Assembly (NCBI GenBank): GCA_019459485.1
Contig: JAIBEZ010000077.1
Location: forward strand, 18,278-82,277
DNA: 64,000 bases
DNA from: Prolixibacteraceae bacterium
GTDB lineage: Bacteria > Bacteroidota > Bacteroidia > Bacteroidales > Prolixibacteraceae
Direction: 5' to 3'
Shown: piece by piece, positions 44,683 to 54,145 of the stretch
How positions within the stretch are numbered: position 1 is the first letter of the stretch
How the letters are laid out: the number at the start of each line of letters is the position of its first letter
The notes under the pieces: model-generated
What the model was told of the DNA's origin: nothing
The model's database searches: none
What the model saw: only the letters and a program-made list of their open reading frames with translations
Program-made: the position numbers and the translations under genes

Positions 44683-46377
44683 TCAATGACTTGGAGCACC
44701 GATCATTTTCAAATGATCGCCGGTGCTGTCAACAATTACTTTTTTCCACCATTCAGGATAACCTGGCTGGCTCGGACCTACAGGCATTCCAGTCTCTGAA
44801 CGTTCAAAAACTCCATCTTTTTCTTTTTTGATGTTTCCATCAATAAATTTCACAATCAGGTACTGTGATAATTTCTTCCATTCCTTAGTCATTCCATTTG
44901 CCTGATTGACTGAATAATCGGTTAAAAACTGAAGCGCTTCCTTTTTCTTTCCGGCATTCCAAAGATTTTGAGCAGCCATGTCAACACTTGGTGTGTATGC
45001 TACAAATTTATCTTCCAGATTCTTCTGAACTTTCAACACATCAGGAATCATGGCATCGTAACGAAGGTATGCGAAATTCGAAACTGTATTAAATGTCCAG
45101 AACGCGGAAGTTTCTGACCATGTAAGCAAATCGCCGTTTCCTTCCTTAAAGCACTCCGGAATTTCAGTTATTCCGCAGTACATTGGTGCATAAACTGTAC
45201 TGTAAGAATCGTCAACGCCAAACCAAAGAATTCCGCCAATTGGATTGGGCAACCACGAACGCGATTGGGCTACAAATGAAAAACCGGTCTGCTGGGTTGA
45301 AATTGCCCGTTCGTTTACGTAGTCAGCCGAATCAACTTCAAAAGTTAAAGGACGCCAGCGATAAGGCAATTTGAATGGACCTGCACCGGCATCTTTGGTC
45401 ATGTCCAAAGCTGTTCCCTGGTAATGATCGCGCATCATCCCCATCACATCCTGAATTGTCAGTTTTTTATCAGGCTTAATCCATAAAGGCATCCGGTTAG
45501 ATGGAAATTTATTATCTCCACCATGTTTCACAATTCCGAGTGCATATTCTTCGTATTGTTTCATTCCTGAAAACACTTTATTAAAACCGGCAAATACACG
45601 GGCATCGCTAAAACGTGCGCCACTGAAATCGACCGGAGCATAAACATCGGAAAAACTAAAATCCTTGTTGAGCCCATCGAACCAACCTTTTTCGCGTGCA
45701 AATGAGATAACATCCTTAGCAAACAAACAATTTGCCGGGTCGTTCATCGGGAAAGTTGTGATGCGTGCCTGATTGGCATGACCGCTGACATATCCGTCAG
45801 GAATGCGCTGAGCAACCCAAACGGCACCTTTTTCGCCATCGCCTTTGCCAATCATTTCCATGATCCAAACCTCATTTGGATCAGAAATTGAAAACGATTC
45901 GCCTGAACTTGCATAACCATATTTGTCCATCAAATCGGCAATTACTTCGATGGCTTCGCGGGCAGTTTTCGCACGTTGCAATGTTACATACATCAGGCTG
46001 CCGTAGTCCATAATTGCTCCTTTTTGCGTGGCCAGTTCTTCACGACCGCCATAGGTTGTTTCACCAATGGCCACCTGAAATTCGTTCATATTGCCAACGA
46101 CACTGAAAGTATGGGCAACCTGAGGTATTCTACCCAAAAATTTACCGGTATCCCACTCATGAATATCGCGCATTGCATCAGCCGGATAATCTTTTGCAGG
46201 CTGAAAATACAATTCGCCATACAAAGTATGTGAATCGGCAGCATAGGTAATCATGGTTGAACCATCGGCAGATGCGCCTTTGGTAACTAAAAAATTCGTA
46301 CATGCATTTGGAGACTGGATGCCTAAAACTGCTAAAAGAAGCATCAGCACTAAAACTCGTTGAAGATTTTTTATCAT
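44683..46377 (-). CDS. C69 family dipeptidase, exported
   Basis: An N-terminal-nucleophile peptidase of family C69 (PepD-like). The signal region (residues 5-25, 'LQRVLVLMLLLAVLGIQS') ends at Cys26 in 'NACTNFLVTKGASADGS', so that processing frees the catalytic Cys. Further family motifs are 'AIGETTYGGREEL', 'GYASSGESFSISDPNEVWIM', 'HANQARITTFP' and 'ARVFAGFNKVFSGMKQYEE'. At 564 residues it fits exported Bacteroidota members. It likely cleaves dipeptides in the periplasm. No operon partner; rplS lies downstream with its own promoter. Confidence 0.9.
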   Translation of the reverse strand: MIKNLQRVLVLMLLLAVLGIQSPNACTNFLVTKGASADGSTMITYAADSHTLYGELYFQPAKDYPADAMRDIHEWDTGKFLGRIPQVAHTFSVVGNMNEFQVAIGETTYGGREELATQKGAIMDYGSLMYVTLQRAKTAREAIEVIADLMDKYGYASSGESFSISDPNEVWIMEMIGKGDGEKGAVWVAQRIPDGYVSGHANQARITTFPMNDPANCLFAKDVISFAREKGWFDGLNKDFSFSDVYAPVDFSGARFSDARVFAGFNKVFSGMKQYEEYALGIVKHGGDNKFPSNRMPLWIKPDKKLTIQDVMGMMRDHYQGTALDMTKDAGAGPFKLPYRWRPLTFEVDSADYVNERAISTQQTGFSFVAQSRSWLPNPIGGILWFGVDDSYSTVYAPMYCGITEIPECFKEGNGDLLTWSETSAFWTFNTVSNFAYLRYDAMIPDVLKVQKNLEDKFVAYTPSVDMAAQNLWNAGKKKEALQFLTDYSVNQANGMTKEWKKLSQYLIVKFIDGNIKKEKDGVFERSETGMPVGPSQPGYPEWWKKVIVDSTGDHLKMIGAPSH

Positions 46378-46411
46378 GATATAGTATCTATTTAGAATTT
46401 AAATTTCCCGA

Positions 46412-46437
46412 CAAATATAATTAATCCTGAAGTGCAA
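46412..46437 (-). promoter_or_regulatory. Likely promoter of the C69 peptidase gene
   Basis: Minus-strand TATATTTG (46419-46412), with TTG (46437-46435) 15 bases before it, a little closer than usual. Leader about 30 bases. Confidence 0.5.
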
Positions 46438-46518
46438 AATTTACACTCAGGTTCCAACCGATAAAGAAGCCGGATTTTAAGTAATTGAACCATGAGAAAG
46501 ATCAGGGAAAAAAGCAAA

Positions 46519-46550
46519 CAGTGTTCAGTCCCAGTGTTCAGAGTTCAGGA
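46519..46550. repeat. GTGTTCAG short repeat
   Basis: The words CAGTGTTCAG, CAGTGTTCAG and GAGTTCAGG follow one another. Related words occur at 52398-52427 and 59510-59530. It sits in the gap between the C69 and DUF423 genes. Confidence 0.55.
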
Positions 46551-46585
46551 TACAATTTTCGAGATTCCCTGGTTATCCGAAAATA

Positions 46586-46957
46586 TCATTTTTTCAGAAG
46601 GGCAACAGCCAGACAAATCCAGCCGGCAACAAAGGCCAGGCCTCCGATCGGTGTGATTGCTCCCAATATTTTTATTCCTGAAATGGAAAGAGCATATAAA
46701 CTTCCTGAGAAAATTAGTATTCCAAAAATCATTAATATACCTGACCAGTTGAGCCATTTCGATTTAATACGAAATCCGATCAATCCAACGAGTAATAAAC
46801 CAAGTGCGTGGTAAAACTGATATTCAACTCCCGTATTGAAAACAGCCAGCATATCCGGAGATAATATTTTTTTCAATGCATGTGCACCAAATGCGCCAAG
46901 CAAAACTCCCAAAGCCATAAAAACTGCGCCCGCCAATAATATTTGTTGATTTTTCAT
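46586..46957 (-). CDS. DUF423 family membrane protein
   Basis: A 123-residue protein with four membrane segments (about residues 5-24, 46-65, 71-92 and 98-121). The DUF423 signature 'GAFGAHALKKIL' and 'FNTGVEYQFYHALGLLLVG' is clear, as is 'GAITPIGGLAFVAGW'. Function is unknown. The ATG at 46957 is preferred over one ten codons upstream because family members begin about ten residues before the first helix. Confidence 0.88.
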   Translation of the reverse strand: MKNQQILLAGAVFMALGVLLGAFGAHALKKILSPDMLAVFNTGVEYQFYHALGLLLVGLIGFRIKSKWLNWSGILMIFGILIFSGSLYALSISGIKILGAITPIGGLAFVAGWICLAVALLKK

Positions 46958-47068
46958 CTTTTTCTGTTTACTGAACACAACAACCAAAAGACTGTGTGGT
47001 TTTGTCGAATAAAAAATCCCGAAGGTTTTCTTCAGGATTTTCGCTATTTTTTTATTGTGAATTTTAAT

Positions 47069-48319
47069 TTAATCCAGCTTGTGAATTACCAGTCCGGAGC
47101 GAAGTTTTGGTTCGAACCATGTAGTTTTAGGAGGCATGATATTTCCTGAATCGGCAATGTTGATCAACTGTTGCATGGAAACGGGGAACAAAGCGAAAGC
47201 AACTTTCATGTCACCGCCGTCAACCCGCTTTTTCAATTCGCCCAAGCCACGGATTCCACCAATAAAATCAATGCGGGTAGAAGTACGCAAATCGTCAATT
47301 CCCAGAATCTGATCCAGTACAAGGTTTGACAAAATGGTCACATCCAAAACGCCGATCGGATCGTTGTCGTTGAAAGTTCCGGGTTTTGCTGTCAGTTTGT
47401 ACCAGCTTCCGGAGAGATACATGCTGAATTCGTGCAGTTTGGCAGGTTTGTAAATTTCGGTTCCGGCCAGTTCTACATCAAAACTTTGTGCCAGTTTTTC
47501 CAGTAATCCGGCTTCGGTCAAACCATTCAAATCTTTTACAGCACGGTTGTAGTCAATAATCTGCAACTGATTGTCAGGAAAATGAACCGCCATGAAAAAA
47601 TTATATTCTTCGTTGCCGGTATGATTCGGGTTTTGACCTTGCTTTTCCAGTCCGATGCGTGCGGCAGCCGCTGTGCGGTGATGTCCGTCGGCAACATAAG
47701 TTGAAGGAACTTTGGTCGCGAACAACTCTTCGATTTTCTGGTTGACAGCAGCATCGTTGATTGTCCAGAAATGATGTCCGAAACCGTCTTCAGCAACAAA
47801 ATCGTAATCGGCTTCATGATTGTCAACAATCGACGCCACAATGTCATCAATTTCAGGAACAGCACAATACGAAAAGAAAACAGGTTCAATGTTGGCATTC
47901 AGGTAACGGGTCAGAATCATGCGATCCTCTTCTTTGTCGGGGCGGGTCAATTCATGCTTTTTAATGATCCCTTTGTGGTAATCTTCGCACGAAGCTGCAC
48001 CAACAATGCCATACTGGGTGCGGCCATTCATCGTTTGGGCATAAATGTAGTATTTAGCCTCCTCGTCCTGAACCAGCCAATCCTGCTCCTGAAATTTCTG
48101 AAAATTCTCTACCGATTTGAGATAGACCATTTCAGAATGAACATCGGTTCCTTCCGGACAATCAATTTCGGCACGGGTGATGTGAAGCAACGAACACTCC
48201 TTGCCTTCAGCCATTTGGGCCGCTTCGGTACTGTTCATTACGTCATATGGCAAACATGCCAGATCGCTGGCAATTGCTTGTGGCGGACGGAGTCCTTTGA
48301 ATGGTTTTACGATAGCCAT
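47069..48319 (-). CDS. DUF1015 family protein
   Basis: A 416-residue cytoplasmic protein of DUF1015: 'FKGLRPPQAIASDLACLPYD', 'YADGHHR' as 'TYVADGHHRTAAAARI', and 'GIDDLRTSTRIDFIGGIRG'. The function has not been established. It closes a co-directional group serC, serA, pentapeptide, small membrane gene, DUF1015; serC-serA-DUF1015 is a recurring order in Bacteroidota, suggesting a role tied to serine or phosphoserine metabolism (inference). Confidence 0.9.
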   Translation of the reverse strand: MAIVKPFKGLRPPQAIASDLACLPYDVMNSTEAAQMAEGKECSLLHITRAEIDCPEGTDVHSEMVYLKSVENFQKFQEQDWLVQDEEAKYYIYAQTMNGRTQYGIVGAASCEDYHKGIIKKHELTRPDKEEDRMILTRYLNANIEPVFFSYCAVPEIDDIVASIVDNHEADYDFVAEDGFGHHFWTINDAAVNQKIEELFATKVPSTYVADGHHRTAAAARIGLEKQGQNPNHTGNEEYNFFMAVHFPDNQLQIIDYNRAVKDLNGLTEAGLLEKLAQSFDVELAGTEIYKPAKLHEFSMYLSGSWYKLTAKPGTFNDNDPIGVLDVTILSNLVLDQILGIDDLRTSTRIDFIGGIRGLGELKKRVDGGDMKVAFALFPVSMQQLINIADSGNIMPPKTTWFEPKLRSGLVIHKLD

Positions 48320-48346
48320 AAATTTGTATTTTTTTGAATTGTATTT

Positions 48347-48586
48347 TTATTTATTCCGGTATTTTTTATACAGAACCAATGCATAACTCCTGATCGCGAC
48401 TTTGTTACCAGTCTGAAGATTGGTCGCTTTCGCCCAGGGCATTAGTAACGCAGTAATTCCTGCGACAAGTACCGCTTTAACCGGATTCATTTCAATTGAG
48501 AATATCCATACAATCAGGTAAATGATGTCGAATATAATCAGGAACAACATCAGATTATAAAAAACGATTTTGAATTTCAACGACAT
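48347..48586 (-). CDS. Small membrane protein, 79 residues
   Basis: Not a recognised family. Two hydrophobic segments (residues 7-30, 'IVFYNLMLFLIIFDIIYLIV', and 35-50) are followed by a basic tail ('IRSYALVLYKKYRNK'), consistent with an inner-membrane protein with positive cytoplasmic end. It lies 27 bp from the DUF1015 gene and 48 bp from the pentapeptide gene, all on the minus strand. Probably real but unconfirmed. Confidence 0.55.
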   Translation of the reverse strand: MSLKFKIVFYNLMLFLIIFDIIYLIVWIFSIEMNPVKAVLVAGITALLMPWAKATNLQTGNKVAIRSYALVLYKKYRNK

Positions 48587-48634
48587 AACAAAGATTTACT
48601 ATTAAACAATTTGCGATTTACAATTTGGTAAATC

Positions 48635-49207
48635 CTATTCTATTTCAATATTGTATTTTCCAAGCAGTCCGGGCAATCCTGACAGCGAAAATTTTGCTTT
48701 TTTAATTTTGTTCGCTTCCGGATCGAATGAATAATTTGCTGCGGTCCGGAAATCAGCCTTTTCAAGATTGCTTTCGTGAAAAACTGCCCGCGACAAATCG
48801 CAATTTGCAAATACTGCCATCGATAAATCCACTCCGGTAAAATCAACTTCTTTCAGCGAACAGTCGGTGAATTTTGCCTTCTTCATCTTTTTCCTGAAGA
48901 ATGATGCGTAATCAAGTACACATTTCTGAAAATTCGCAGCAAAAAGGAAATCAGAACAATGGTCAAAATTAATTCCGATCAACTTGCAATCGGCAAAATG
49001 AACATCCTTCAAACCAGAACCGCTCAATTTAGCCATCGCAAAATTACAGCTTTCAAAGCGACAGTTTATGAAATCATTTTCTGAAAGAACACTGTTTGAA
49101 AAATCACAGTTAATGAAAACACAACTGTCAAATTCAGTATTCGAAATCCTTGCGCCTGAATAACTGATGTTCGTATAATTCTCCTTGTCGAATACTTTTT
49201 CCTTCAT
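48635..49207 (-). CDS. Pentapeptide-repeat protein (Qnr-like form)
   Basis: A 190-residue right-handed quadrilateral beta-helix: repeats of A(D/N)LxF-type pentapeptides run from about residue 15 to 160 ('NTEFDSCVFINCDFSNSVL', 'NDFINCRFESCNFAMAKL', 'ANFQKCVLDYASFF'), interrupted near residues 104-112 ('FRKKMKKAKF'). The C-terminal 'FDPEANKIKKAKFSLSGL' and 'LLGKYNIEI' resemble the ends of Qnr-like and similar proteins. Some such proteins shield topoisomerases from inhibitors; that activity is not shown here. It sits 14 bp after serA in the serine operon. Confidence 0.85.
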   Translation of the reverse strand: MKEKVFDKENYTNISYSGARISNTEFDSCVFINCDFSNSVLSENDFINCRFESCNFAMAKLSGSGLKDVHFADCKLIGINFDHCSDFLFAANFQKCVLDYASFFRKKMKKAKFTDCSLKEVDFTGVDLSMAVFANCDLSRAVFHESNLEKADFRTAANYSFDPEANKIKKAKFSLSGLPGLLGKYNIEIE

Positions 49208-49221
49208 CGAAGTACTGTAAA

Positions 49222-50145
49222 CTATTTATTTACGCGATAAGTCTGATCGTTCTTTTCGAAGAATGCAACTATTTGCTCAGCAGCAGCAACACCAGCATTC
49301 ACATTGGCTTCAGACGTTTCGGCCCCTTGTTTTTTTGGTGTTGAATAATACCGAAGCTCATATTTTGCAGCCAATTCTTCATGACAGGAAGGAATAATAT
49401 CACTGATATATTTAAAATCAGGACGTTCTTCCAGCATCTTTTTCAAGCCATCTTCATCGATCACTTCCTTCCGGGCGGTATTTACCAGTGTTGCTCCTTT
49501 TGGCATTTTATTCATCAGCTCGAAATTTACCGAATTCTTTGTTTTTTCGTTCGAAGGAATATGCAAAGATAAGTAATCGCTCTTGCTGAATAATTCGCCT
49601 ATGGATTGGACAACGGTTACGTCATAAGGATCCATGCTTACTTTTGTCACACAAGGATCGAGTGCAATTACCCTCATGCCAAAACCCTGGGAAATCCGGG
49701 CAACCCGTCTACCAATATTTCCGCACCCGTAAACGCCAACTGTTTTTCCTTTTAATTCGGAGCCGGGACCACCTTTAAAATTGCTGCGGGCCATAAAAAT
49801 CATCATCCCAATGGCCAATTCGGCAACAGCATTGGAGTTTTGCCCGGGCGTATTCATAGCAACTACCCCCTTTTCAGTACAGGCAGTCAAATCCAAATTA
49901 TCGAAACCCGCACCAGCCCTCACTACAATTTTCAATTCTTTGGCGACATCGAGCACTTCACTGTCAACTACATCGCTTCTGACAATAATCGCATCAACAT
50001 CTTTCACTGCTTCCAATAATTCCGATTTGGAAGTATATTTCTCCAGCAAAATTATTTCATAGCCAGCATCAGCAATCACTCCCTTTATTTGTCCAATAGC
50101 CGAAGGAGCAAACGGTTTTTCTGTAGCAATCAATACCCTTTTCAT
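49222..50145 (-). CDS. serA: D-3-phosphoglycerate dehydrogenase, lysine type
   Basis: The first enzyme of serine synthesis: 3-phosphoglycerate + NAD+ to 3-phosphohydroxypyruvate. The NAD fold has 'GKTVGVYGCGNIGRRVAR' and 'ALDPCVTKVS'; the catalytic Arg region is 'TLVNTARKEVID'. At the place where the usual D-2-hydroxyacid dehydrogenase has TPHxGAxT, this protein has 'STPKKQGAETSEANVNAG', so a lysine stands for the catalytic histidine, as in the Entamoeba/Bacteroides group. It has 307 residues and no ACT domain, hence probably no serine feedback. The start at 50145 follows the serC terminator-like hairpin. Confidence 0.9.
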   Translation of the reverse strand: MKRVLIATEKPFAPSAIGQIKGVIADAGYEIILLEKYTSKSELLEAVKDVDAIIVRSDVVDSEVLDVAKELKIVVRAGAGFDNLDLTACTEKGVVAMNTPGQNSNAVAELAIGMMIFMARSNFKGGPGSELKGKTVGVYGCGNIGRRVARISQGFGMRVIALDPCVTKVSMDPYDVTVVQSIGELFSKSDYLSLHIPSNEKTKNSVNFELMNKMPKGATLVNTARKEVIDEDGLKKMLEERPDFKYISDIIPSCHEELAAKYELRYYSTPKKQGAETSEANVNAGVAAAEQIVAFFEKNDQTYRVNK

Positions 50146-50164
50146 GTGTTTAGTTTTTCCCTTA

Positions 50165-50198
50165 TAAAAAGAAAAGCAGAACCCCCATTCTGCTTTTC
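50165..50198 (-). terminator. Hairpin between serC and serA
   Basis: GAAAAGCAGAA (50171-50181) pairs with TTCTGCTTTTC (50188-50198); on the minus strand a short T-run follows. Lying inside the operon, it probably causes partial termination or marks an mRNA processing point, so serC would be made in excess of serA. Confidence 0.65.
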
Positions 50199-50206
50199 CA
50201 TTGGAT

Positions 50207-51283
50207 TTATTTAAGCTTTGTTTTTTCAAATTCTTTCATTGCATCAACCAATGCAATTACACTTTCCTTCGGAAGAGCATTGTAAGTTGAGGCACGATAC
50301 CCACCAACAGATCGGTGACCTTCAAGTCCTAACATTCCCAATGATTTGGCATAGGTAAGAAATTCAGGTTCCCATTCTTTGTATTCGTCATTCATTACGA
50401 AGCAAATATTCATCACTGAACGATCGTTTGCGTCAGGAATATTTCCTTTAAACAATTTGTTGCGGTCGATTTCATCGTACAGAATTCCAGCCTTTTCAAT
50501 GTTCATTTTTTCCATCACCTTAACGCCGCCCAATTCTTTCAACCATTTTAAGGTTTGAAGAGCTGCGAAAATCGGCACTACCGGAGGTGTATTGAACATC
50601 GATTCGTTTTCGATGTGGGTGCGGTAATTCAACATTGATGGAATTTTCCGGGTTACTTTACCCAATGCATCTTCTTTTACAATTACGAAGGTAACACCTG
50701 CCGGAGCAAGATTTTTCTGGGCTCCACCATAAATGACAGCATATTTTGAAACATCGATCGGACGGCTAAAAATGTCGGACGACATATCGGCAACCAATGG
50801 AACTTTGCAATCTATATCATAGCGAATTTCAGTTCCGTAGATGGTGTTGTTGGTTGTAATGTGAAAATAATCAACATCTTCAGGAATTGCATAACCTTTT
50901 GGTATGTGATTATAAGTACTTGCCTTTGAAGAAGCAACTTCGACAACTTCACCAAAAAATTTGGCTTCTTTCTGAGCTTTGTCTGCCCAGGTTCCGGTGT
51001 TTAAATAGGCAGCTTTTTTTTCAAGCATGTTGTAAGGTACCATCATAAATTGGCTACTGGCGCCACCACCCAAAAACAATACATGGTAACCTGCAGGAAT
51101 GTCGAGCAATTCCTTGAAAAGTTGCTGCGCTTCGTTGTTTACTGCAACAAATTCTTTACTGCGGTGAGAAACTTCCATCAAAGAAAGTCCGGTTCCGGCA
51201 AAATCGATCAATGCTTCGGCTGTGTTTTTAATAGTGTATTGCGGCAGAATTGAGGGCCCCGCATAAAAATTATGCTTCTTCAT
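50207..51283 (-). CDS. serC: Phosphoserine aminotransferase
   Basis: SerC makes O-phosphoserine from 3-phosphohydroxypyruvate and glutamate. Motifs: '[15 protein letters not shown]', '[20 protein letters not shown]', '[19 protein letters not shown]', the PLP lysine in '[17 protein letters not shown]', and '[18 protein letters not shown]'. At 358 residues it is normal. It heads the operon serC-serA-pentapeptide-membrane-DUF1015. The 283-bp gap upstream (51284-51566) is AT-rich with no clear promoter match. Confidence 0.94.
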   Translation of the reverse strand: MKKHNFYAGPSILPQYTIKNTAEALIDFAGTGLSLMEVSHRSKEFVAVNNEAQQLFKELLDIPAGYHVLFLGGGASSQFMMVPYNMLEKKAAYLNTGTWADKAQKEAKFFGEVVEVASSKASTYNHIPKGYAIPEDVDYFHITTNNTIYGTEIRYDIDCKVPLVADMSSDIFSRPIDVSKYAVIYGGAQKNLAPAGVTFVIVKEDALGKVTRKIPSMLNYRTHIENESMFNTPPVVPIFAALQTLKWLKELGGVKVMEKMNIEKAGILYDEIDRNKLFKGNIPDANDRSVMNICFVMNDEYKEWEPEFLTYAKSLGMLGLEGHRSVGGYRASTYNALPKESVIALVDAMKEFEKTKLK

Positions 51284-51566
51284 AAGGTTATAAATTATGG
51301 GTTAAAGACTATTTACAATCAATTAAATGCAAATAATTGTTCAAAATAAACGATTATCCGCCAATGGATATCTGAGATAAATCAGACTGCAATAAGTTAT
51401 AAAACATTCAATTATTAAGCTTCAAAATTCGAATAAAAAATCGAGGCAACCATCCTGAATCGGATTATTTTTTTTGCTTTTTAAATTTCAGTGTTACCAC
51501 AACAAATAATATGACGTTTTTACGAAAAAACCAATTTAGAGAATCCCATTTTTATCAGCTGCATTT

Positions 51567-52304
51567 TTATGTTTCTGAAATATCTGTCAGGCGATCATCC
51601 TGAAACACGGGGATGGTGCGGGTTTGGTCAGCTGTCAGGCAATATTCGATGCTATCGTCCATTCCTTTCGATGCCAGCCGTCCCTTTTGAGCGGCTTTCT
51701 GAATGTATCCGTACAAATCATTTTTCGCGATGCTCCATAAATCGAGCGAAGCGGTAACTGCATCACAAACGGTTTCAAATTTTCCTGAATTTATAAGCCT
51801 TTCTGAAAGTGCACCGGCAAAAACCGCGTCTTCCAAACTGAAGCGGTCTTTCCATGAAGCGCAAAAAATAAGTACAGGCGAATCCTGTTCAATCAGCCAA
51901 TCGGCCAAAGATGAAATATTCAGGAATGAACCGATTAAAACGGCTTTTGAATGACTGGCCATGTGAATACAGCGTGTCCCGTTGGTGGTGGAATACACTA
52001 TTTCTTTGCCTTTCACTATTTCAGGAGTAAAATTAAAGGGAGAATTGCCAAAATCGGCAAAGTCGAGCACGTAGCCATCACGCTCCGAGGCGACCATGTA
52101 GCCCTGACGTTTCATTTCGCGCGCTTCCTCAACAGTTGAAACAGGTATAATTGCTTTTACGCCGTTGTGAATGGCCGCGCAAATCGACGAAGTTGCCCGT
52201 AAAATATCGACAATCACTACTAAATTATTGTCATCGGCATGTTTGTCGTAAATTGCGGGGGACAAACAAACCTCCAGCCGATTTTTTGGTTTTTCCATTT
52301 TCAT
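51567..52304 (-). CDS. comB: 2-phosphosulfolactate phosphatase family (ComB)
   Basis: ComB removes phosphate from 2-phosphosulfolactate in coenzyme M synthesis of methanogens; many bacteria without coenzyme M keep it. The family is clear: 'NNLVVIVDILRATSSICAAI', 'GVKAIIPVSTVEEAREMKRQ', 'GNSPFNFTPEIVKGKEIVY', 'STTNGTRCIHMA' and 'SLEDAVFAGALSERL'. At 245 residues it is normal. No other coenzyme M gene is near, so the product may be sulfolactate or another compound. Start: ATG 52304 or 52298; a promoter box at 52315 leaves a leader of under 12 bases. Confidence 0.87.
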   Translation of the reverse strand: MKMEKPKNRLEVCLSPAIYDKHADDNNLVVIVDILRATSSICAAIHNGVKAIIPVSTVEEAREMKRQGYMVASERDGYVLDFADFGNSPFNFTPEIVKGKEIVYSTTNGTRCIHMASHSKAVLIGSFLNISSLADWLIEQDSPVLIFCASWKDRFSLEDAVFAGALSERLINSGKFETVCDAVTASLDLWSIAKNDLYGYIQKAAQKGRLASKGMDDSIEYCLTADQTRTIPVFQDDRLTDISET

Positions 52305-52314
52305 GTAAAAGTCA

Positions 52315-52322
52315 CAAAGATA
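52315..52322 (-). promoter_or_regulatory. -7 box of the comB gene
   Basis: Minus-strand TATCTTTG; no well-spaced TTG found. It makes the ATG at 52298 slightly better than that at 52304. Confidence 0.45.
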
Positions 52323-52460
52323 AAGAAAGTCGCCAATCGTGCCCGATTTAACGAAACAGAAAATGGTATTTAAGGAAATGGTAAAGTTGAGGAAAAGTGT
52401 TCAGTGATCAGTCTCAGTGTTCAAAAAAGGAAAAATTATCTCCGGACCCTGAAATTATTC

Positions 52461-52495
52461 AAAAAAAAAACCTGCCGGAACAATACCGACAGGTT
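52461..52495 (-). terminator. gcvT terminator
   Basis: AACCTGCCGG (52469-52478) pairs with CCGACAGGTT (52486-52495) with one mismatch; on the minus strand ten T follow. Confidence 0.85.
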
Positions 52496-52519
52496 CACAA
52501 TATCATTTCAAAAGAAGTT

Positions 52520-53608
52520 TTAAGCAGGATTTATGAATGGCATTTTAACAATCTTGGCCTTTAGAGCTTTTCCGCGTACGTTTAAAAACACTTCGGTGCC
52601 AATGGCAGAATACGCTTTGTTGACATATCCCATCCCAATGCCTTTGTTCAAAACCGGCGACATCGTTCCTGAAGTTACGCGGCCAATCACATTCCCGTCC
52701 TGATCGGTCAATTCGTAATCGTGGCGTGGAATTCCGCGGTCGATCATTTCAAATCCGCGAAGTTTGCGGTCCACACCTTCCTGCTTTTGCATAAGCAGAA
52801 AATCTTTGTCGATAAATTGATGACCGTTGAATTTGGTAATCCAGCTCAAGCCTGCTTCAATTGGCGAAGTAGTGTCGTCGATGTCGTTTCCATACAGGCA
52901 AAAGCCCATTTCGAGGCGCAATGTATCGCGGGCTGCCAGTCCGATTGGCTTGATTCCGAATTCGGCTCCGGCCTCAAAAATCTTGTTCCATAGCTGTTCC
53001 GCAACTTCGTTTCTGAAATACAATTCGAAACCGCCGGACCCGGTATATCCAGTGGCTGATATAATTACATCGTCAACGCCGCCGATTGACCCGGTAACGA
53101 AGGTGTAATACTTTATTTCAGACAAATTAATGTTGGTGAGCTTTTGAAGGGTTTCGGTTGCTTTTGGTCCCTGAATAGCCAACTGGCTCATGGCATCTGA
53201 AGCATTTTCGAGAATTGCTCCGTTTATATTTTGCGAAACAACCCAGTTCCAGTCTTTTTCGATGTTGGCTGCATTTACAACAAGCAGATACTTTTCAGGT
53301 GCATAATAATATACGAGCAAATCGTCAACAATTCCGCCTTTTCCGTTTGGAAAGCAAGAATACTGTGCCTGACCAAGCGCCAGTTTTGAAACATCATTGG
53401 TGGTTACACGCTGAACAAGCTCCATAGCTGCCGGGCCTTTCACCCAAAACTCACCCATGTGCGACACGTCAAACACTCCCACTGCTTCGCGAACAGTCAT
53501 GTGTTCATCTTTGATTCCTGAATATTCGATTGGCATTTCAAAACCGGCAAACTCCAACATTTTGGCGCCGAGTTGTTTGTGTATCCGATTAAAGGCTGTT
53601 ACTTGCAT
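52520..53608 (-). CDS. gcvT: Aminomethyltransferase (glycine cleavage T protein)
   Basis: GcvT releases ammonia from the aminomethyl-lipoyl H protein and passes the methylene to tetrahydrofolate. The folate-binding and catalytic motifs are '[19 protein letters not shown]', '[14 protein letters not shown]', '[12 protein letters not shown]' and '[16 protein letters not shown]', then the C-terminal barrel ('[13 protein letters not shown]'). The ATG at 53608 gives 362 residues, the usual length; 26 more codons upstream are open but overlap the promoter box. The other glycine-cleavage genes are not in this window. Confidence 0.93.
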   Translation of the reverse strand: MQVTAFNRIHKQLGAKMLEFAGFEMPIEYSGIKDEHMTVREAVGVFDVSHMGEFWVKGPAAMELVQRVTTNDVSKLALGQAQYSCFPNGKGGIVDDLLVYYYAPEKYLLVVNAANIEKDWNWVVSQNINGAILENASDAMSQLAIQGPKATETLQKLTNINLSEIKYYTFVTGSIGGVDDVIISATGYTGSGGFELYFRNEVAEQLWNKIFEAGAEFGIKPIGLAARDTLRLEMGFCLYGNDIDDTTSPIEAGLSWITKFNGHQFIDKDFLLMQKQEGVDRKLRGFEMIDRGIPRHDYELTDQDGNVIGRVTSGTMSPVLNKGIGMGYVNKAYSAIGTEVFLNVRGKALKAKIVKMPFINPA

Positions 53609-53635
53609 AAAATTGTTTTCAGTTTTTGAATGAGA

Positions 53636-53643
53636 CAAAAATA
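53636..53643 (-). promoter_or_regulatory. -7 box of the gcvT gene
   Basis: Minus-strand TATTTTTG, about 28 bases before the ATG at 53608. It lies inside the longer frame and argues against a start at 53686. No good -33 found. Confidence 0.45.
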
Positions 53644-53786
53644 CCTGGTTACAGTTATTTAAATCATGAAAATTATCATTTGGCAAAGATATTAGTTTTT
53701 ATCGCAACAGACCGCAACCACAGTTTCGAATAATTATTTTCCGTAATATTGCAAGCAAACAAACTATCTCAAAAACACATACCACA

Positions 53787-54140
53787 ATGGCTCAACCACG
53801 ATTTACAAATTTGGACTACCTGAAAGAAATTACAGGCGACGAACCTGAAGTTACGAAAGAATTTATTCAGATGTTCTTCGATCAGTTGCCCGAATTCAGA
53901 GATGGAATGAATAAATTTCTAGCTGAGAAAAAATGGAAAGAACTTGGTGAAATTGCCCATAAAGCCAAATCATCGGTTATGACTTTCGGTATGAACGACC
54001 TTGGGTTGCGACTAAAAGATTTGCAGTTGAAAACCCAAAAACTGGAAGACATTGAAAGCTATCCGGTATATGTTGAAGAATTTTTAAAAACCGTCGACGA
54101 GGCAGAAGTTGAACTAAAAGCCGATATGAGTAAGCTGTAA
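53787..54140 (+). CDS. Histidine phosphotransfer (HPt) protein
   Basis: A 117-residue four-helix HPt domain. The phospho-accepting His lies in 'LGEIAHKAKSSVMTFGM', the standard HPt context, and flanking helices ('VTKEFIQMFFDQLPEFRDG', 'EDIESYPVYVEEFLKTVDE') complete the bundle. It is a stand-alone relay protein that would carry phosphate between a hybrid kinase and a regulator; neither is adjacent. The six-PAS kinase 2.8 kb away is of the LytS type without receiver and is not an obvious partner. Confidence 0.88.
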   Translation: MAQPRFTNLDYLKEITGDEPEVTKEFIQMFFDQLPEFRDGMNKFLAEKKWKELGEIAHKAKSSVMTFGMNDLGLRLKDLQLKTQKLEDIESYPVYVEEFLKTVDEAEVELKADMSKL

Positions 54141-54145
54141 ACTTT

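Noticed and set aside
46485..46814. 109-codon plus-strand frame
   Set aside because: It is antisense to DUF423, whose four membrane segments and family motif are clear.
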